Assembly (NCBI GenBank): GCA_041395245.1
Contig: JAWLAY010000004.1
Span: 124,001-188,000 of the forward strand
Source of the DNA: Aquimonas sp041395245
GTDB taxonomy: Bacteria; Pseudomonadota; Gammaproteobacteria; Xanthomonadales; Xanthomonadaceae
Direction: 5' to 3'
Length of the DNA: 64,000 bases
Below the pieces are notes generated by a model, which saw only the letters and a program-made list of their open reading frames with translations, was not told the DNA's origin and ran no database searches. Made by a program: the position numbers and the translations under genes. Positions within the stretch are counted from its first letter, which is position 1. Every line of letters starts with the position of its first letter. Shown in pieces: positions 44,313-53,377 of the stretch.

Positions 44313-44648
44313 ATGAAGCATTCGATCTGCATCGCCGTGACAAGCCTGCTGCTGTGTGCGCACATCGCTGACGCCGCCGAGCCGACCGCGCTTTCAGCGC
44401 GCAAGGACTGCGAGGAACTGCGCGAAGAGATCGCGCACAAGATCGAGTCCAACGGTGTGCGCCACTACACCCTGCATGTGGTCAGTGCCGAGGACGCCAT
44501 CGCCGGCCGCATCATTGGCAGCTGCAACGGCGGCACCGGCCGCATCGCCTACCAGCGCCTGCCCGAAGCGCGCGACATGGTCGCTGCGGCGACCTCCCTG
44601 CCGCCATCGAAGCCCGGTGTCGAGACCAGCATCGAAAGCGAGTTCTAG
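44313..44648 (+). CDS. DUF1161 family periplasmic protein
   Basis: The 111-aa product has a signal peptide (MKHSICIAVTSLLLCAHIADA) and the DUF1161 core: ALSARKDCEELREEIAHKIE, GVRHYTLHVV, then IGSCNGGTGRIAYQRL, with the two conserved cysteines likely forming a disulfide. Function is unknown in the family. After IAYQRLPEARD the tail (about 25 residues) is unconserved, and the TAG stop codon is part of the CTAG at the left end of the MITE element at 44644. The 3' end may thus have been set by that insertion. Confidence 0.82.
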   Translation: MKHSICIAVTSLLLCAHIADAAEPTALSARKDCEELREEIAHKIESNGVRHYTLHVVSAEDAIAGRIIGSCNGGTGRIAYQRLPEARDMVAAATSLPPSKPGVETSIESEF

Positions 44649-44813
44649 GAGTCTGTCGGACTTGAACAGGAACCGGCTGCAAAACCGGCTGGACGGTCCA
44701 TTTTTCGCCGCTTTCTTGGGCAATCGTTCAACGATTGCCCTGCGAAACCGGCAAAAACTGTCCTCGCCCAGCCGAATTTTCGCTTCGATTCTTCAAGTCC
44801 GACAGGCTCCTGG
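44644..44813 (+). mobile_element. MITE-like repeat, copy 3
   Basis: This ~170-bp copy has the same orientation and internal sequence as 32683-32853. The left end begins TCTAGGAGTCTGTCGGACTT at 44644, and the right end (TTCAAGTCCGACAGGCTCCT) starts at 44792. Ends are slightly degenerate (CTAG on the left, CTGG on the right). It overlaps the stop codon of the DUF1161 gene. No coding capacity. Confidence 0.85.
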
Positions 44814-45102
44814 CCGATCCACCCAAACGGCCACGGCGCGGTATGCGCGCGGACATGCCGCGGCGCACATCGACATCCCGCATAGCGCTGTGCCCGCCCC
44901 TCAGTGGATGGCGGCGATTCGTGCGCTCTCTTCATTTGTCGACGCCGCGTAAGAGCCGCGCGCCGGGGAGGGTTCGTCGCGCGTTCCAGTCCTCGAGTCG
45001 CAAGACCAATTGGCACCCGTGCATCCCCGCTCGCGGCTGTCGGTTCCCGCCCGTCCGCTCCGTACCCTTTGGTTCCGCATCCCTCGAAAGGAACCCACGC
45101 GC
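44649..45102. other. intergenic region containing the repeat and a leader
   Basis: The first 165 bases are MITE copy 3. The remaining ~290 bases before the beta-helix gene show no supported gene or RNA; an AAGGAA-type RBS (GAAAGGAACCC) lies just upstream of the start at 45103. Confidence 0.55.
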
Positions 45103-46614
45103 ATGTCGTCGATGCCCCGTGCCTCCGCGCTGGCCTGCTTCATCGGCCTGTCCCTGTCCGCTGCCTCGCTGCCTGCGCTTGCCGACACTTTTACCGTCAC
45201 CACCACCGCCGACAGCGGTGCCGGCAGCCTGCGCAGTGCCATCGATGCGGTCAATGCCACCAGCGGCACCATCCACTCCATCGTGTTCTCACTGCCGGCC
45301 GGCAGCGAGATCAGCGTGACCTCGGAGCTTCCTGCGATCACCAAGGCCGGCGTGTCGATCGGTAGCGTCAGCGGGCCGCGCGTGCTGCTGCGGGCCATGG
45401 CAAACAATCCGTTGCTGCGCGTAGGCGCGACCAACACCCTGCTGACGCTGAACAATCTGGTCATCGCGGACGGTCGCCGCGTTGGCGGTGGCGGCTGTCT
45501 GCTGGCCGAGCCACCCAGCGGCAACGCGTCTCTCGTGCTGAACCAGGTCGCGATGGCCGCGTGCCTGGGTCTGCGTAACGACTTGTTCCGCAGCGCCCAG
45601 GGCGGCGCCTTGCTGGTGTTCGACCGCGATGTGAACATCAACGACTCGGTCTTCGAGTTCAACGGCTTCGCGCAGGCCGCGGCCGGCCAGGAATTCAACG
45701 TCGCCGGTGGCGCGGTGGCACTGATCGCCGACAGCGCGCGTCGGCTTCTGATCGACGGCGCGCTGTTCGAGCTGAACCAGGCAAACGGCGGTGCGACGGC
45801 TTCACAGCCGGTGGCCCTGGGCGGCTCGATCTACGTCGGCGGCGGCGCGCGTCTGCAGATCGACCGGGTCAACTTCGCCGAGAGCTATGCGTTCGGCCAG
45901 AACGCCGGCGCCGATGCGCGCGGCGGTGCCCTCTATGCCGAGGGCACGGTGTTCATCGAGGACAGTCTGTTCTTCCAGGGCGGCGCGGCGCGCGGACTGA
46001 TCACGGTTGAGTCCGACGACCGCACGCGCACGCTGGAGCTGCGCAACACCAGCTTCAACGAGGTCGAAGCCTTCAGCGATGCGGTGGTGCGAAGCAATCT
46101 CTCCAGCGTGACACTGCGCAATTCGGGTTTCTCCGAGACTCGCGATGGCCGCGCCGAGGGTGCCGAGTTGCGGGTCGAAGCGCTGCCCGGCCAGGCCACG
46201 CCCAGTCTGCTGCGCCTGTCCAACACCTTGTTCGCGCGCTCGTCGCAAGGCGCCAATGCCGCCTGTTCGGTGGGCACGAACGTTACTGTCGAAAACAGCT
46301 TCAATCTGAGTGATCACGCCGTGCCGGGCTGCGGCATCCGCAGCACCGCGCTGCCGCTCAATCTCGATGGCTTCGACCAGCCAACTGATCGCTTCGGCGG
46401 CTGGCTGCAGGTTCGCGCCGGCAGTCGTGTCATCGATTTCGGCAATCCGGCGCCGCCTTCGCTGCCCGACTGGAGCACCTGTGCGACCCGCGACGCACGC
46501 GGCGTGACGCGCCCGATCGACGCCACCAGTCCGGGCATCATCGCGGTCTGCGACGTCGGGCCGGTCGAGTACGAGCGCGTCATCCTGTTCGGCGACGGCT
46601 TCGAGTCGCCCTGA
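45103..46614 (+). CDS. Secreted right-handed beta-helix protein with GDGFE tail
   Basis: The 503-aa protein has a signal peptide (about 1-27, ending SLPALA), the start TFTVTTTADSGAGSLRSAID shared by CSLREA/polymorphic outer-membrane-type repeat proteins, and a long beta-helix of Asn/Gly/Leu-rich rungs (for example VLNQVAMAACLGLRND, FEFNGFAQAAAGQ, LRNTSFNEVEAF). The extreme C-terminus reads VILFGDGFESP, a tail of the aliphatic-(F/R)xDGFE form seen at the end of many secreted Lysobacterales proteins. It probably acts on the cell surface or outside; substrate or partner is unknown. Confidence 0.8.
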   Translation: MSSMPRASALACFIGLSLSAASLPALADTFTVTTTADSGAGSLRSAIDAVNATSGTIHSIVFSLPAGSEISVTSELPAITKAGVSIGSVSGPRVLLRAMANNPLLRVGATNTLLTLNNLVIADGRRVGGGGCLLAEPPSGNASLVLNQVAMAACLGLRNDLFRSAQGGALLVFDRDVNINDSVFEFNGFAQAAAGQEFNVAGGAVALIADSARRLLIDGALFELNQANGGATASQPVALGGSIYVGGGARLQIDRVNFAESYAFGQNAGADARGGALYAEGTVFIEDSLFFQGGAARGLITVESDDRTRTLELRNTSFNEVEAFSDAVVRSNLSSVTLRNSGFSETRDGRAEGAELRVEALPGQATPSLLRLSNTLFARSSQGANAACSVGTNVTVENSFNLSDHAVPGCGIRSTALPLNLDGFDQPTDRFGGWLQVRAGSRVIDFGNPAPPSLPDWSTCATRDARGVTRPIDATSPGIIAVCDVGPVEYERVILFGDGFESP

Positions 46615-47194
46615 TCGGATCGCGACGTCAGTCTCCGATGGGCAAGCCCCACTCGGCGGAGGCGGGTCGGGATGTTGCGACGGAAATCGAAAAATAGCCC
46701 CGCCTGCGCTGTCGGGCAGGAACACGGTTTCGTTCTCGCCTTCGAACCAGCGTTTGCGTGACAGGTGCCGCAGACGCGACGCGCGATGGTTCCGGCAAAT
46801 TGGGTCTATTGCGCGGACGTGACGCGCGGGCTCCGTGCAGGCGGGGCTAACGCTGCGGTGCGCGCGTGATGCGCGTGTAGCCCCTCTCGTCGCGCGCCAA
46901 CCGTCCGCGCCCTCCGCCAACTCCACGCCCATCGGCCCGGCCAGAAACGCAGACCTGCGACGCCTGTCCGGGTTGCTGTGCAACCGAAGCAGCGCTGCGT
47001 GTCTCCTTACCTGCGGTTGCGCTTGGTATCCCGTCAGCAAGCCGTCGCGCCAAGTGGGCGGTTTGTGCTCAATCGGAAGCGAATTGCCAGGGGTTGTTCG
47101 GGGATCCTCGCTGCGTGCGTCCGAACGGGCATTTACTGCGGCTGATCATGGCCAGGTCACGCTAGCCGCATCTCACACAGGAGGCACTCTTCGT
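46615..47194. other. intergenic region with dispersed repeat copy B
   Basis: The 580 bases hold repeat copy B (46710-46819) and no supported gene. Open frames crossing it on both strands lack starts with RBS and have no recognisable product. An RBS (AGGAGG, 47179-47184) for the CPBP gene lies at its right end. Confidence 0.55.
46710..46819. repeat. dispersed repeat, copy B (49-bp identical core)
   Basis: Bases 46710-46758 are identical to 42771-42819, in the same orientation; 46759-46819 are partly similar. The two copies bracket a 3.9-kb block that contains the RES-like, DUF1161 and beta-helix genes and MITE copy 3. Confidence 0.75.
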
Positions 47195-48226
47195 ATGCAG
47201 AACACCGGGCTTGCTTCGATTCAACACGGCAACGCGTCCACTTCAATTAACCCGGCGCAGGCGCAAGGCACGAAGGCATTCGCGCCGCCGCCGGATTCGC
47301 CGCGAGGGTGGATGCTTGAGTGCCTGCGGCGTCTCGGTATGACCGTCGGCAGCCTTCTACTGGGCGGCGCTGCGGTGCTCGGCGCGATGTTCGCGTTCCG
47401 ACAGGGTGTGCTGCCGCTGATCCAGTCCGCCTTTGGTTTGGATGCCGATGCAGTCAGCGCGGTTCGCCGCGTCGGCCTGTTGGCCTCTGCGTTGCTGGCG
47501 TATTGGGGCTTTGTGCGTCTGTACGAACGGCGTGCGGCAGCGGAACTCAGCCCGCGGCTGTTGCCGATCCTGCTTGGCGGGCTGGGCGGCGCGCTGTTGG
47601 TCGCGGTTCCGATTGCGCTGCTGTTCGCGCTGGGCGCTTACGCGCTGGTGGGAACGCGTGAGCTTGCCTGGAGCCTTTCCGGCGTCGCGGCCGTCATCGC
47701 CGTGGCAGCGACGCTGGAGGAACTGATCTACCGCTGCCTGCTGTTCCGCATCGTCGAACGCCGTTGGGGTACCTGGATCGCCCTGATCGTGCAGGCGCCG
47801 GTCTTCGCCGCGGTCCATCTCGAGAACGTCGAAGGCGCTGGCATCGTGGTCGCGGTGACGATGCTGCTTGCCGTCACCGTCATTGGCCTGCTCTGGGCCA
47901 GTGTGTTTGTGCTTACCCGCAGTCTGTGGGCGGCCGCGGCCAATCATGCCGCCTGGAATTTCACCATCCTGCTCAGCGGCGTACCCCTGTCAGGGATAGA
48001 GGACTGGCGAGCGATGGCGCCTTTGCAGACAGCGCTGAACGGACCCGACTGGCTGACCGGTGGCATGTTCGGCCCCGAAAACTCGGTGCTTGTCATCGTC
48101 TGCGCCAGCTTGGCGACGATCTTCCTGCTGCGGCGTGCGCGCGCCGTGGGGCAGATCCGGCCACTGGTCAGGGCAAGCGATGGAGCGCATCCGTCCAGTG
48201 CGGCAGGTCCAAGCGCCACGCGCTGA
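47195..48226 (+). CDS. CPBP-family intramembrane metalloprotease
   Basis: The 343-aa protein has about eight transmembrane segments and the three motifs of the CPBP/Abi (Rce1-like) family: EELIYR (EExxxR, about 178), FAAVHLEN (FxxxH, about 208) and NHAAWNF (HxxxN-type, about 250). Bacterial members process prenylated or peptide substrates or serve in bacteriocin immunity; the substrate here is unknown. The start at 47195 has a strong RBS (AGGAGG, 10 bases upstream). The upstream in-frame extension crosses repeat copy B and is not part of the gene. Confidence 0.88.
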   Translation: MQNTGLASIQHGNASTSINPAQAQGTKAFAPPPDSPRGWMLECLRRLGMTVGSLLLGGAAVLGAMFAFRQGVLPLIQSAFGLDADAVSAVRRVGLLASALLAYWGFVRLYERRAAAELSPRLLPILLGGLGGALLVAVPIALLFALGAYALVGTRELAWSLSGVAAVIAVAATLEELIYRCLLFRIVERRWGTWIALIVQAPVFAAVHLENVEGAGIVVAVTMLLAVTVIGLLWASVFVLTRSLWAAAANHAAWNFTILLSGVPLSGIEDWRAMAPLQTALNGPDWLTGGMFGPENSVLVIVCASLATIFLLRRARAVGQIRPLVRASDGAHPSSAAGPSATR

Positions 48227-48422
48227 CTCGCCACACAACCTGTTGGAAACCCGATTGATTCGTCAGGCGGGCGCGGCCAGCTCCGCGTCGCCCGGCTTAT
48301 CCACATGAAAATCGGGAGCCGCAGACAGCTGTTCGAGCCTACTTTCAAGACACCAAGGTCACTACGCAGCCTGATGGATTCAGGCCGCCGGTTCCATTGG
48401 TCGCGGCGGCAGTGCGTCGCCC

Positions 48423-48453
48423 GACGCGACACCGAGATCGTCGGTGCCGCGTC
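48423..48453 (-). terminator. hairpin after the chemoreceptor gene
   Basis: On the minus strand, GACGCGGCACCGA and TCGGTGTCGCGTC form a 13-position stem with one mismatch and a 5-base loop, 10 bases after the stop codon at 48463. No T-run follows. Confidence 0.6.
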
Positions 48454-48462
48454 AACGTTCTC

Positions 48463-50922
48463 CTAGATGCGGAAGCGTGCGACGTTCTCGGCCAACCGCT
48501 GCGCCTGTTCTTCCAGTCCACGCGCTGCGGCGGTTGCTTCTTCCACCAGGGCGGCGTTTTGCTGGGTCATTTCGTCCAGTTGCGTCACGGTCAGACTGAC
48601 CTGCTCGATGCCGGTGGTCTGCTCGATGGACGCGGCGGAGATCTCGCCCATGATGTCGGTGACGCGTTTCACGGCGGTCACGATATCGGCCATAGTCTGG
48701 CCTGCGGTGCCCACCAGTTGCGAGCCACTTTCGACTTTCTCGACGGTCTCGGAGATCAATTGCTTGATCTCGCGGGCGGCGTTGGCTGACCGCTGCGCCA
48801 GCGAACGCACCTCGGAGGCGACGACGGCAAACCCACGCCCTTGCTCACCGGCCCGTGCCGCCTCGACCGCCGCGTTAAGGGCGAGGATATTGGTCTGGAA
48901 GGCGATGCCGTCAATCACGCCGATGATGTCGCCGATCCGTCGCGACTGTTGATGGATGTCGTCCATCGTTTCCACCACCTGACCGACCACGTGCCCGCCA
49001 CGCTCGGCGACATCGGCGGCACCGATCGCCAACTGGTTGGCGGATCGCGCATTCTCGGCGTTCTGGCGCACGGTCGAAGTCAGCTCTTCCATGCTGGCCG
49101 CGGTTTCTTCCAGCGACGCGGCCTGTTGCTCGGTGCGCGAGGACAGGTCCGCGTTACCACCGGCAATTTCACCCGCTGCCGTGGTGATCGAGGACACCGT
49201 CTCCAGAATGTCGACGACGATGCCGCGCACCTGGCTGATCGACGCATTGGTTGATCCCTGCAACTCCTGGAATCGCCCGTGCATCCGGCTGTCCAGGGTG
49301 CGGGTCAGGTCACCCTGCGCCACCGCACCGAGGATGTCGCAGGTCGCCCGCAGTCCTTCATCGGCCGTGCCCATCAACGCGTTCAGGGCGACGATCATGT
49401 CGCGGAATGCGTACTCGAAGCGCGATTCATCACCACGCAGATCGAACTGCCCCGCCGCAGCGCCCTGCGAGAGCTTGAGAATCTCGTCATGCACCGCGCC
49501 CAGTCGTTCGCGGATGCCTTCCACCGCCTCGGTGATGCGTCGCTTTTCACCGGCGAGAACCGGCATGCGCACCGACAGGTCGCCGCGTGCGTAGGCCTGC
49601 ACGACATCGACAATCTGCGCACTGGTGGCAATGTGCTGCTCGGCAAGCTGATTCAAGCCCGCCGCCATCTCGCCAAAACCGCCGGGGTAGGCGCTGACCT
49701 GCATGCGTCGGGACAACTCACCGGCATCGTGCCCCTTGCTGAGTTCGATCTGCTCTTGCATGAAGTGTTTCAGCGCATCGCGCATGCGCACCAAAGCGCG
49801 GTTCAATCGACCGATCTCGTCATCACCGGCTGCCGCAATGCGTCCGTCGAACCGTCCCGCCGACATCTGCTCCACGCTGGCAACCGCTTCCAGCAAGGGC
49901 GTTCCGACCGTGCGCCGCAACAGCCAGACGGTCAGGACGATGACTGCCAGCGCCACCAGCAGGGCGATCCAGATCACCCCGTTGCGAATCACCCGCGCAT
50001 CCGCCAGCAGCTCGTCCATCGGCAGCTCCGCTCCCAGCACGAAGCGCCCGGCATAGTCACCAATGCGAATCGGCAGATACACGCGAGCGACCTCGTCGTC
50101 GGCGTACTCGTATGAGGCATCGGCACGCGTCTTGGCGAGCAACTCCTGCAGGTAGGGCAATTCGGCGGGCTTGCCGACCTGCTCGGCGTGACGGGCAGCC
50201 AGCACCGTTCCCTGCGTGGACAACAAGGTGACGCCGCCGCCCTCGCCGATTCGCACATCGGCGAGGCGTCGCTGCAGACTGTCCAGTCCGATGTCGGCAC
50301 ACACCGCGCCAACGAATTTTCCGTCGCGCAGGATCGGCACCGTGTACGTGGTCATCAGCACGTCCTTGCCGTCGACCGGGTAGACGTAGGGTTCCAGCAT
50401 TTCTTCCTTGCCGCTGGCCTTGGCCAGCACGTAGTAGTCGCCGTCGCCGGGCACTTCGTACTTCTCCAGCACGGCGGATTCGACGCCGCGCGGCGTGTGG
50501 TAGAAGTAGGGAACGTAGCGTCCGGTGGCGTCATGAATCGGCGCGTTCACGTAGTCCGCATCGCGACCATCGAAGGCGTTGGGCTCCCAGGCGGTCGCCA
50601 TGCCGACGAACTGGGTCTGCGGGGTCAGCACACCACGAATCAGCGCGTCGGCGGTAGCGCGATCAGCGCGTCCGGCAAGCACCCCGTCCAGCAGTACACG
50701 AGCAACGGACCGGTTCAACAGCGGAGCCTGATTCAGCAGCGTGGACACGGCGGCCGACTCGGCGCGCGCGCTGACACGCAACTCCGCCATCGCGGAGTCC
50801 AGCACAATCGACTCGGCGCGTTGATAGATCACGATGCTGGCGACCACGAATCCCATACCGGTCAACAAGCCGATCAGCGCGGCAGACCGGCCCGCAATAC
50901 CCCAACGATTGAACATGGCCAT
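48463..50922 (-). CDS. Methyl-accepting chemotaxis protein with dCache-type sensor
   Basis: The 819-aa chemoreceptor has TM1 (about 14-34), a periplasmic double-Cache-like sensor (about 35-310; GMATAWEPNAFDGRDADYVN, YYVLAKASGKEEMLEPYVYP, then a second PAS-like half), TM2 (about 318-338), HAMP domains and a long signalling region. The signalling tip reads IGVIDGIAFQTNILALNAAV and EQGRGFAVVASEVRSLAQRS. The dCache YxxW/Y...D patterns suggest small organic or amino-acid ligands. The C-terminus lacks a CheR-binding pentapeptide. The start at 50922 has a GGGAGGG RBS; the longer reading is rejected. It stands alone, outside the flagellar cluster. Confidence 0.95.
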   Translation of the reverse strand: MAMFNRWGIAGRSAALIGLLTGMGFVVASIVIYQRAESIVLDSAMAELRVSARAESAAVSTLLNQAPLLNRSVARVLLDGVLAGRADRATADALIRGVLTPQTQFVGMATAWEPNAFDGRDADYVNAPIHDATGRYVPYFYHTPRGVESAVLEKYEVPGDGDYYVLAKASGKEEMLEPYVYPVDGKDVLMTTYTVPILRDGKFVGAVCADIGLDSLQRRLADVRIGEGGGVTLLSTQGTVLAARHAEQVGKPAELPYLQELLAKTRADASYEYADDEVARVYLPIRIGDYAGRFVLGAELPMDELLADARVIRNGVIWIALLVALAVIVLTVWLLRRTVGTPLLEAVASVEQMSAGRFDGRIAAAGDDEIGRLNRALVRMRDALKHFMQEQIELSKGHDAGELSRRMQVSAYPGGFGEMAAGLNQLAEQHIATSAQIVDVVQAYARGDLSVRMPVLAGEKRRITEAVEGIRERLGAVHDEILKLSQGAAAGQFDLRGDESRFEYAFRDMIVALNALMGTADEGLRATCDILGAVAQGDLTRTLDSRMHGRFQELQGSTNASISQVRGIVVDILETVSSITTAAGEIAGGNADLSSRTEQQAASLEETAASMEELTSTVRQNAENARSANQLAIGAADVAERGGHVVGQVVETMDDIHQQSRRIGDIIGVIDGIAFQTNILALNAAVEAARAGEQGRGFAVVASEVRSLAQRSANAAREIKQLISETVEKVESGSQLVGTAGQTMADIVTAVKRVTDIMGEISAASIEQTTGIEQVSLTVTQLDEMTQQNAALVEEATAAARGLEEQAQRLAENVARFRI

Positions 50923-51168
50923 CGTCCCTCCCAGAACCTGAATTGGCTTGGGCGGCGGGCTGCAAGTGACGTGCCGTCTTGCGGCACGGATTGGCGAAAC
51001 CGGTTCGAAATGCGAACCAGACCACACAACTTGATGCGGTGACAGCGAGATCAACTTCTCCGCTTGCGAGTGCAATTTGTCGCAGTGCACAATAAACCTG
51101 TGGGTTTGCAGCGGGGTGAATCAACCCTGCGGCAGGCTCCCGTCTGGATGCAGCTTCGCAGGTGAACC

Positions 51169-51435
51169 ATGACCGTCGACATCGGCTTTGTACGAGGCAA
51201 GACGTATTTCATGTCGATGCCCCACCACCATCGCTCGGTGGGCTCACTGACACAGACCTTGGTCTATCTGGAAGAGGTCGAATATGTTAAAGGTTGTCCT
51301 CGGAGCGTGTTCCGCATCATGCTGGACGGCCGTTTCGCGGGCGAGTTCTGCATCGACCCGGAACGCGCATGCCAGATGATCCGCACAGGTCCGGATGTAC
51401 CCAAGCACGCGTCGCGCCTAGCGATGTCGTCCTGA
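51169..51435 (+). CDS. Hypothetical 88-aa protein
   Basis: The small soluble product (MTVDIGFVRGKTYFMSMPHH ... GEFCIDPERACQMIRTGPDV) has no recognised domain, signal peptide or membrane segment. The start is preceded by an RBS-like CAGGTGAACC. It is divergent from the chemoreceptor gene with a 246-base gap and convergent with tyrA. Its codon use resembles its neighbours, which supports it being real. Confidence 0.55.
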   Translation: MTVDIGFVRGKTYFMSMPHHHRSVGSLTQTLVYLEEVEYVKGCPRSVFRIMLDGRFAGEFCIDPERACQMIRTGPDVPKHASRLAMSS

Positions 51436-51451
51436 AGCGCCTAGCAGACAC

Positions 51452-52561
51452 TCAATTCAGTACCCGACCGATACCTGAGCCGTCAATGCGCGCGACGAGC
51501 GCTGTCAGAGCAGCCTCGCTTACCGGTGGCGTGAAGGTGAAGCGGAAATGCACTTCGCCCTGCGGCGTGCGCGAGGAATGGATCGAGGCCAGATTGACGC
51601 CCGCCTGTTCGAAAACCTCCAGCAGGGCACGCAGCGAACCCGGTCGATCCTCCGGCAAATGCACCGACAACGCGCGGTGGTCGCTCAGGTCGGCCAGCAG
51701 ATAGCCAATGCGCTCGAAGGCGTGATTGCCTTCCGTCAGCGTGGCGTCGCCAAAGTGCTCGCGCGACGACTGCAGAAACTGTGCGCGAAACGCCTCGCGG
51801 CCTGCGTCACCGCAAGCCACCGACGCCTGCAAGGACGCCAGTTGTCGACTCAACTCCGCCAGCACCGTCGGCACCGCCGCATTGCCGAACTGGATGTCCT
51901 CGTAGATCGCGGGGTTTCCGGACAGAATCCGACTCATCATCAGCAGATCCATCTCGAACGAGGCCGAGCGGAACGGCAGGATCGCGGAGGGATGCCCGAC
52001 CTCGGCTTGCAACGTGCGCAAGGTGGCCGCCTGCGCCAGGTGACTCGCATGCACCATCGCCTGCACGACCGCCATCATGCGGTCGTGCTGCGCGGGCGCG
52101 GCCTGCACCAGATTGGCTTCCAGCGCGCTCAGAAATTGCTCGACAAACGGTCGCCAGCGCTGCAGACGCGCCTCGCACACCACCATGACGCGACCTTTCA
52201 AGGTCGGCGCTTTGGGTGGCGCGGTCATCGGATGCAAGCCGACGACTTCCGCCTGCGAACGCAACATCGCCGCCACCGGCTCCGCCTTGATCGAGGTGAC
52301 GTCCAGCCAGAGCTGTGTCGACGAGTGCGTCCCGGCCAACGCCACGTAGTCGGCGATCACCGTCGCCGTATGACGGATCGGCGCACTGAAGATCAGCACG
52401 TCACAGGTGTCGATGAGTTCTTGCGCGGTTCGACTGTCCGGGTCAGCCGGGTCCTGGCCGCATACGTTGAGATGCATGCGCTCGCGCAGGAACCGGGTCA
52501 GCCAGCGCCCATACGCACCGGCGCTGCCGATGATGCCTACGGTCGGCGGTTGCGCAGTCAT
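51452..52561 (-). CDS. tyrA: Prephenate dehydrogenase with ACT domain
   Basis: The 369-aa enzyme of tyrosine synthesis converts prephenate to 4-hydroxyphenylpyruvate. An N-terminal Rossmann fold (VGIIGSAGAYGRWLTRFLRE, with GxxGxxG) is followed by the catalytic region (AEVVGLHPMTAPP with the active-site His; MVHASHLAQAATL) and a C-terminal ACT domain (about 290-369; ALSVHLPEDRPGSLRALLEV, NLASIHSSRTPQGEVHFRF). The ACT domain implies feedback by tyrosine or phenylalanine. No chorismate mutase domain is fused. It overlaps trhO by four bases. Confidence 0.9.
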   Translation of the reverse strand: MTAQPPTVGIIGSAGAYGRWLTRFLRERMHLNVCGQDPADPDSRTAQELIDTCDVLIFSAPIRHTATVIADYVALAGTHSSTQLWLDVTSIKAEPVAAMLRSQAEVVGLHPMTAPPKAPTLKGRVMVVCEARLQRWRPFVEQFLSALEANLVQAAPAQHDRMMAVVQAMVHASHLAQAATLRTLQAEVGHPSAILPFRSASFEMDLLMMSRILSGNPAIYEDIQFGNAAVPTVLAELSRQLASLQASVACGDAGREAFRAQFLQSSREHFGDATLTEGNHAFERIGYLLADLSDHRALSVHLPEDRPGSLRALLEVFEQAGVNLASIHSSRTPQGEVHFRFTFTPPVSEAALTALVARIDGSGIGRVLN

Positions 52562-53325
52562 CCGACGCTGGCCGTGACCTGCGGCGTTGCGCTGCCATCG
52601 ACCAGCGGCGTCAGATCGGGCCGCAAGGCGACGCGCTGATCGAACACGAAGCAGCCGCCGTCGTAGCCGTCGCCGCCAACCTGCTCGAAGTAGCCAAGAA
52701 TGCCGCCTTCAAGTTGCAACACGTTGTCCATTCCCGTGTTGCGCATCCAGATCGCGGCCTTTTCGCAACGAATGCCGCCGGTACAGAAACTCACCACCGT
52801 GGCGCCTTTCAATGTCTCGCGGTGTGGCGCCAACGCGTCGGGCAACTCGGTGAACTTGCGAATCGGCAAGGTCAACGCGTTCTGGAAGGTGCCGTAGGCG
52901 AACTCTTCCTGATTGCGCGTATCCAGCATCACCACCGGTTTGCCGGTGTCGTCACACCCCTGGCGCAACCAGCGCTGCAATTCGGCGGGCAGCACGCTGG
53001 GTGCGCGCCCCTCGACGGGCTTCAGTTCCGGATGACGAAAGGTGATCGTCTCGTGCTTGAACTTCACCTTGAATCGTTCGAAGGGAACGCTGTGGCTGTA
53101 GCTGAACTTGACCTGCAGATCGGCGAAACGCGGCTGCGCGCGCAGCGCCTCCAGCAACGCGGCGATCGCTGAATCGGCCCCTGCAAGAAACAGATTGATG
53201 CCTTCCGGCGTGAGTAGCACGGTGCCTTTCAGTCCGTCACGTTCGGCGTGATCGCGAAACAGTCGAGCGAGCGCGTCGCGGTCCTCGATGGGCGTGAAGT
53301 GATACGCGGCGATATTGGTGATCAT
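52558..53325 (-). CDS. trhO: tRNA uridine-34 hydroxylase TrhO (rhodanese family)
   Basis: The 255-aa protein matches UPF0176/TrhO, which makes 5-hydroxyuridine at tRNA position 34 using O2. It has an N-terminal acylphosphatase-like domain (GLKGTVLLTPEGINLFLAG) and a rhodanese domain (MLDTRNQEEFAYGTFQNALT, with the catalytic Cys in FCTGGIRCEKAAIWM and the EGGILGYFEQ stretch). It is upstream of and overlaps tyrA, an arrangement without an obvious shared pathway. Confidence 0.95.
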   Translation of the reverse strand: MITNIAAYHFTPIEDRDALARLFRDHAERDGLKGTVLLTPEGINLFLAGADSAIAALLEALRAQPRFADLQVKFSYSHSVPFERFKVKFKHETITFRHPELKPVEGRAPSVLPAELQRWLRQGCDDTGKPVVMLDTRNQEEFAYGTFQNALTLPIRKFTELPDALAPHRETLKGATVVSFCTGGIRCEKAAIWMRNTGMDNVLQLEGGILGYFEQVGGDGYDGGCFVFDQRVALRPDLTPLVDGSATPQVTASVG

Positions 53326-53377
53326 TGCGCTATTTTACGTCCCGCTTGGCATCGCGCCATGTAGACCGGAGTTGAAG

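Noticed and set aside
45802..47040. 412-codon minus-strand frame containing RKRWFEGENETVFLPD
   Set aside because: Most of it is antisense to the beta-helix gene. The shared peptide comes from the dispersed repeat, not from a demonstrable gene.
50923..51168. possible riboswitch or structured leader of the chemoreceptor gene
   Set aside because: One GTGCCG-CGGCAC hairpin (50971-50987) is present, but neither GEMM nor another known riboswitch core was recognised.
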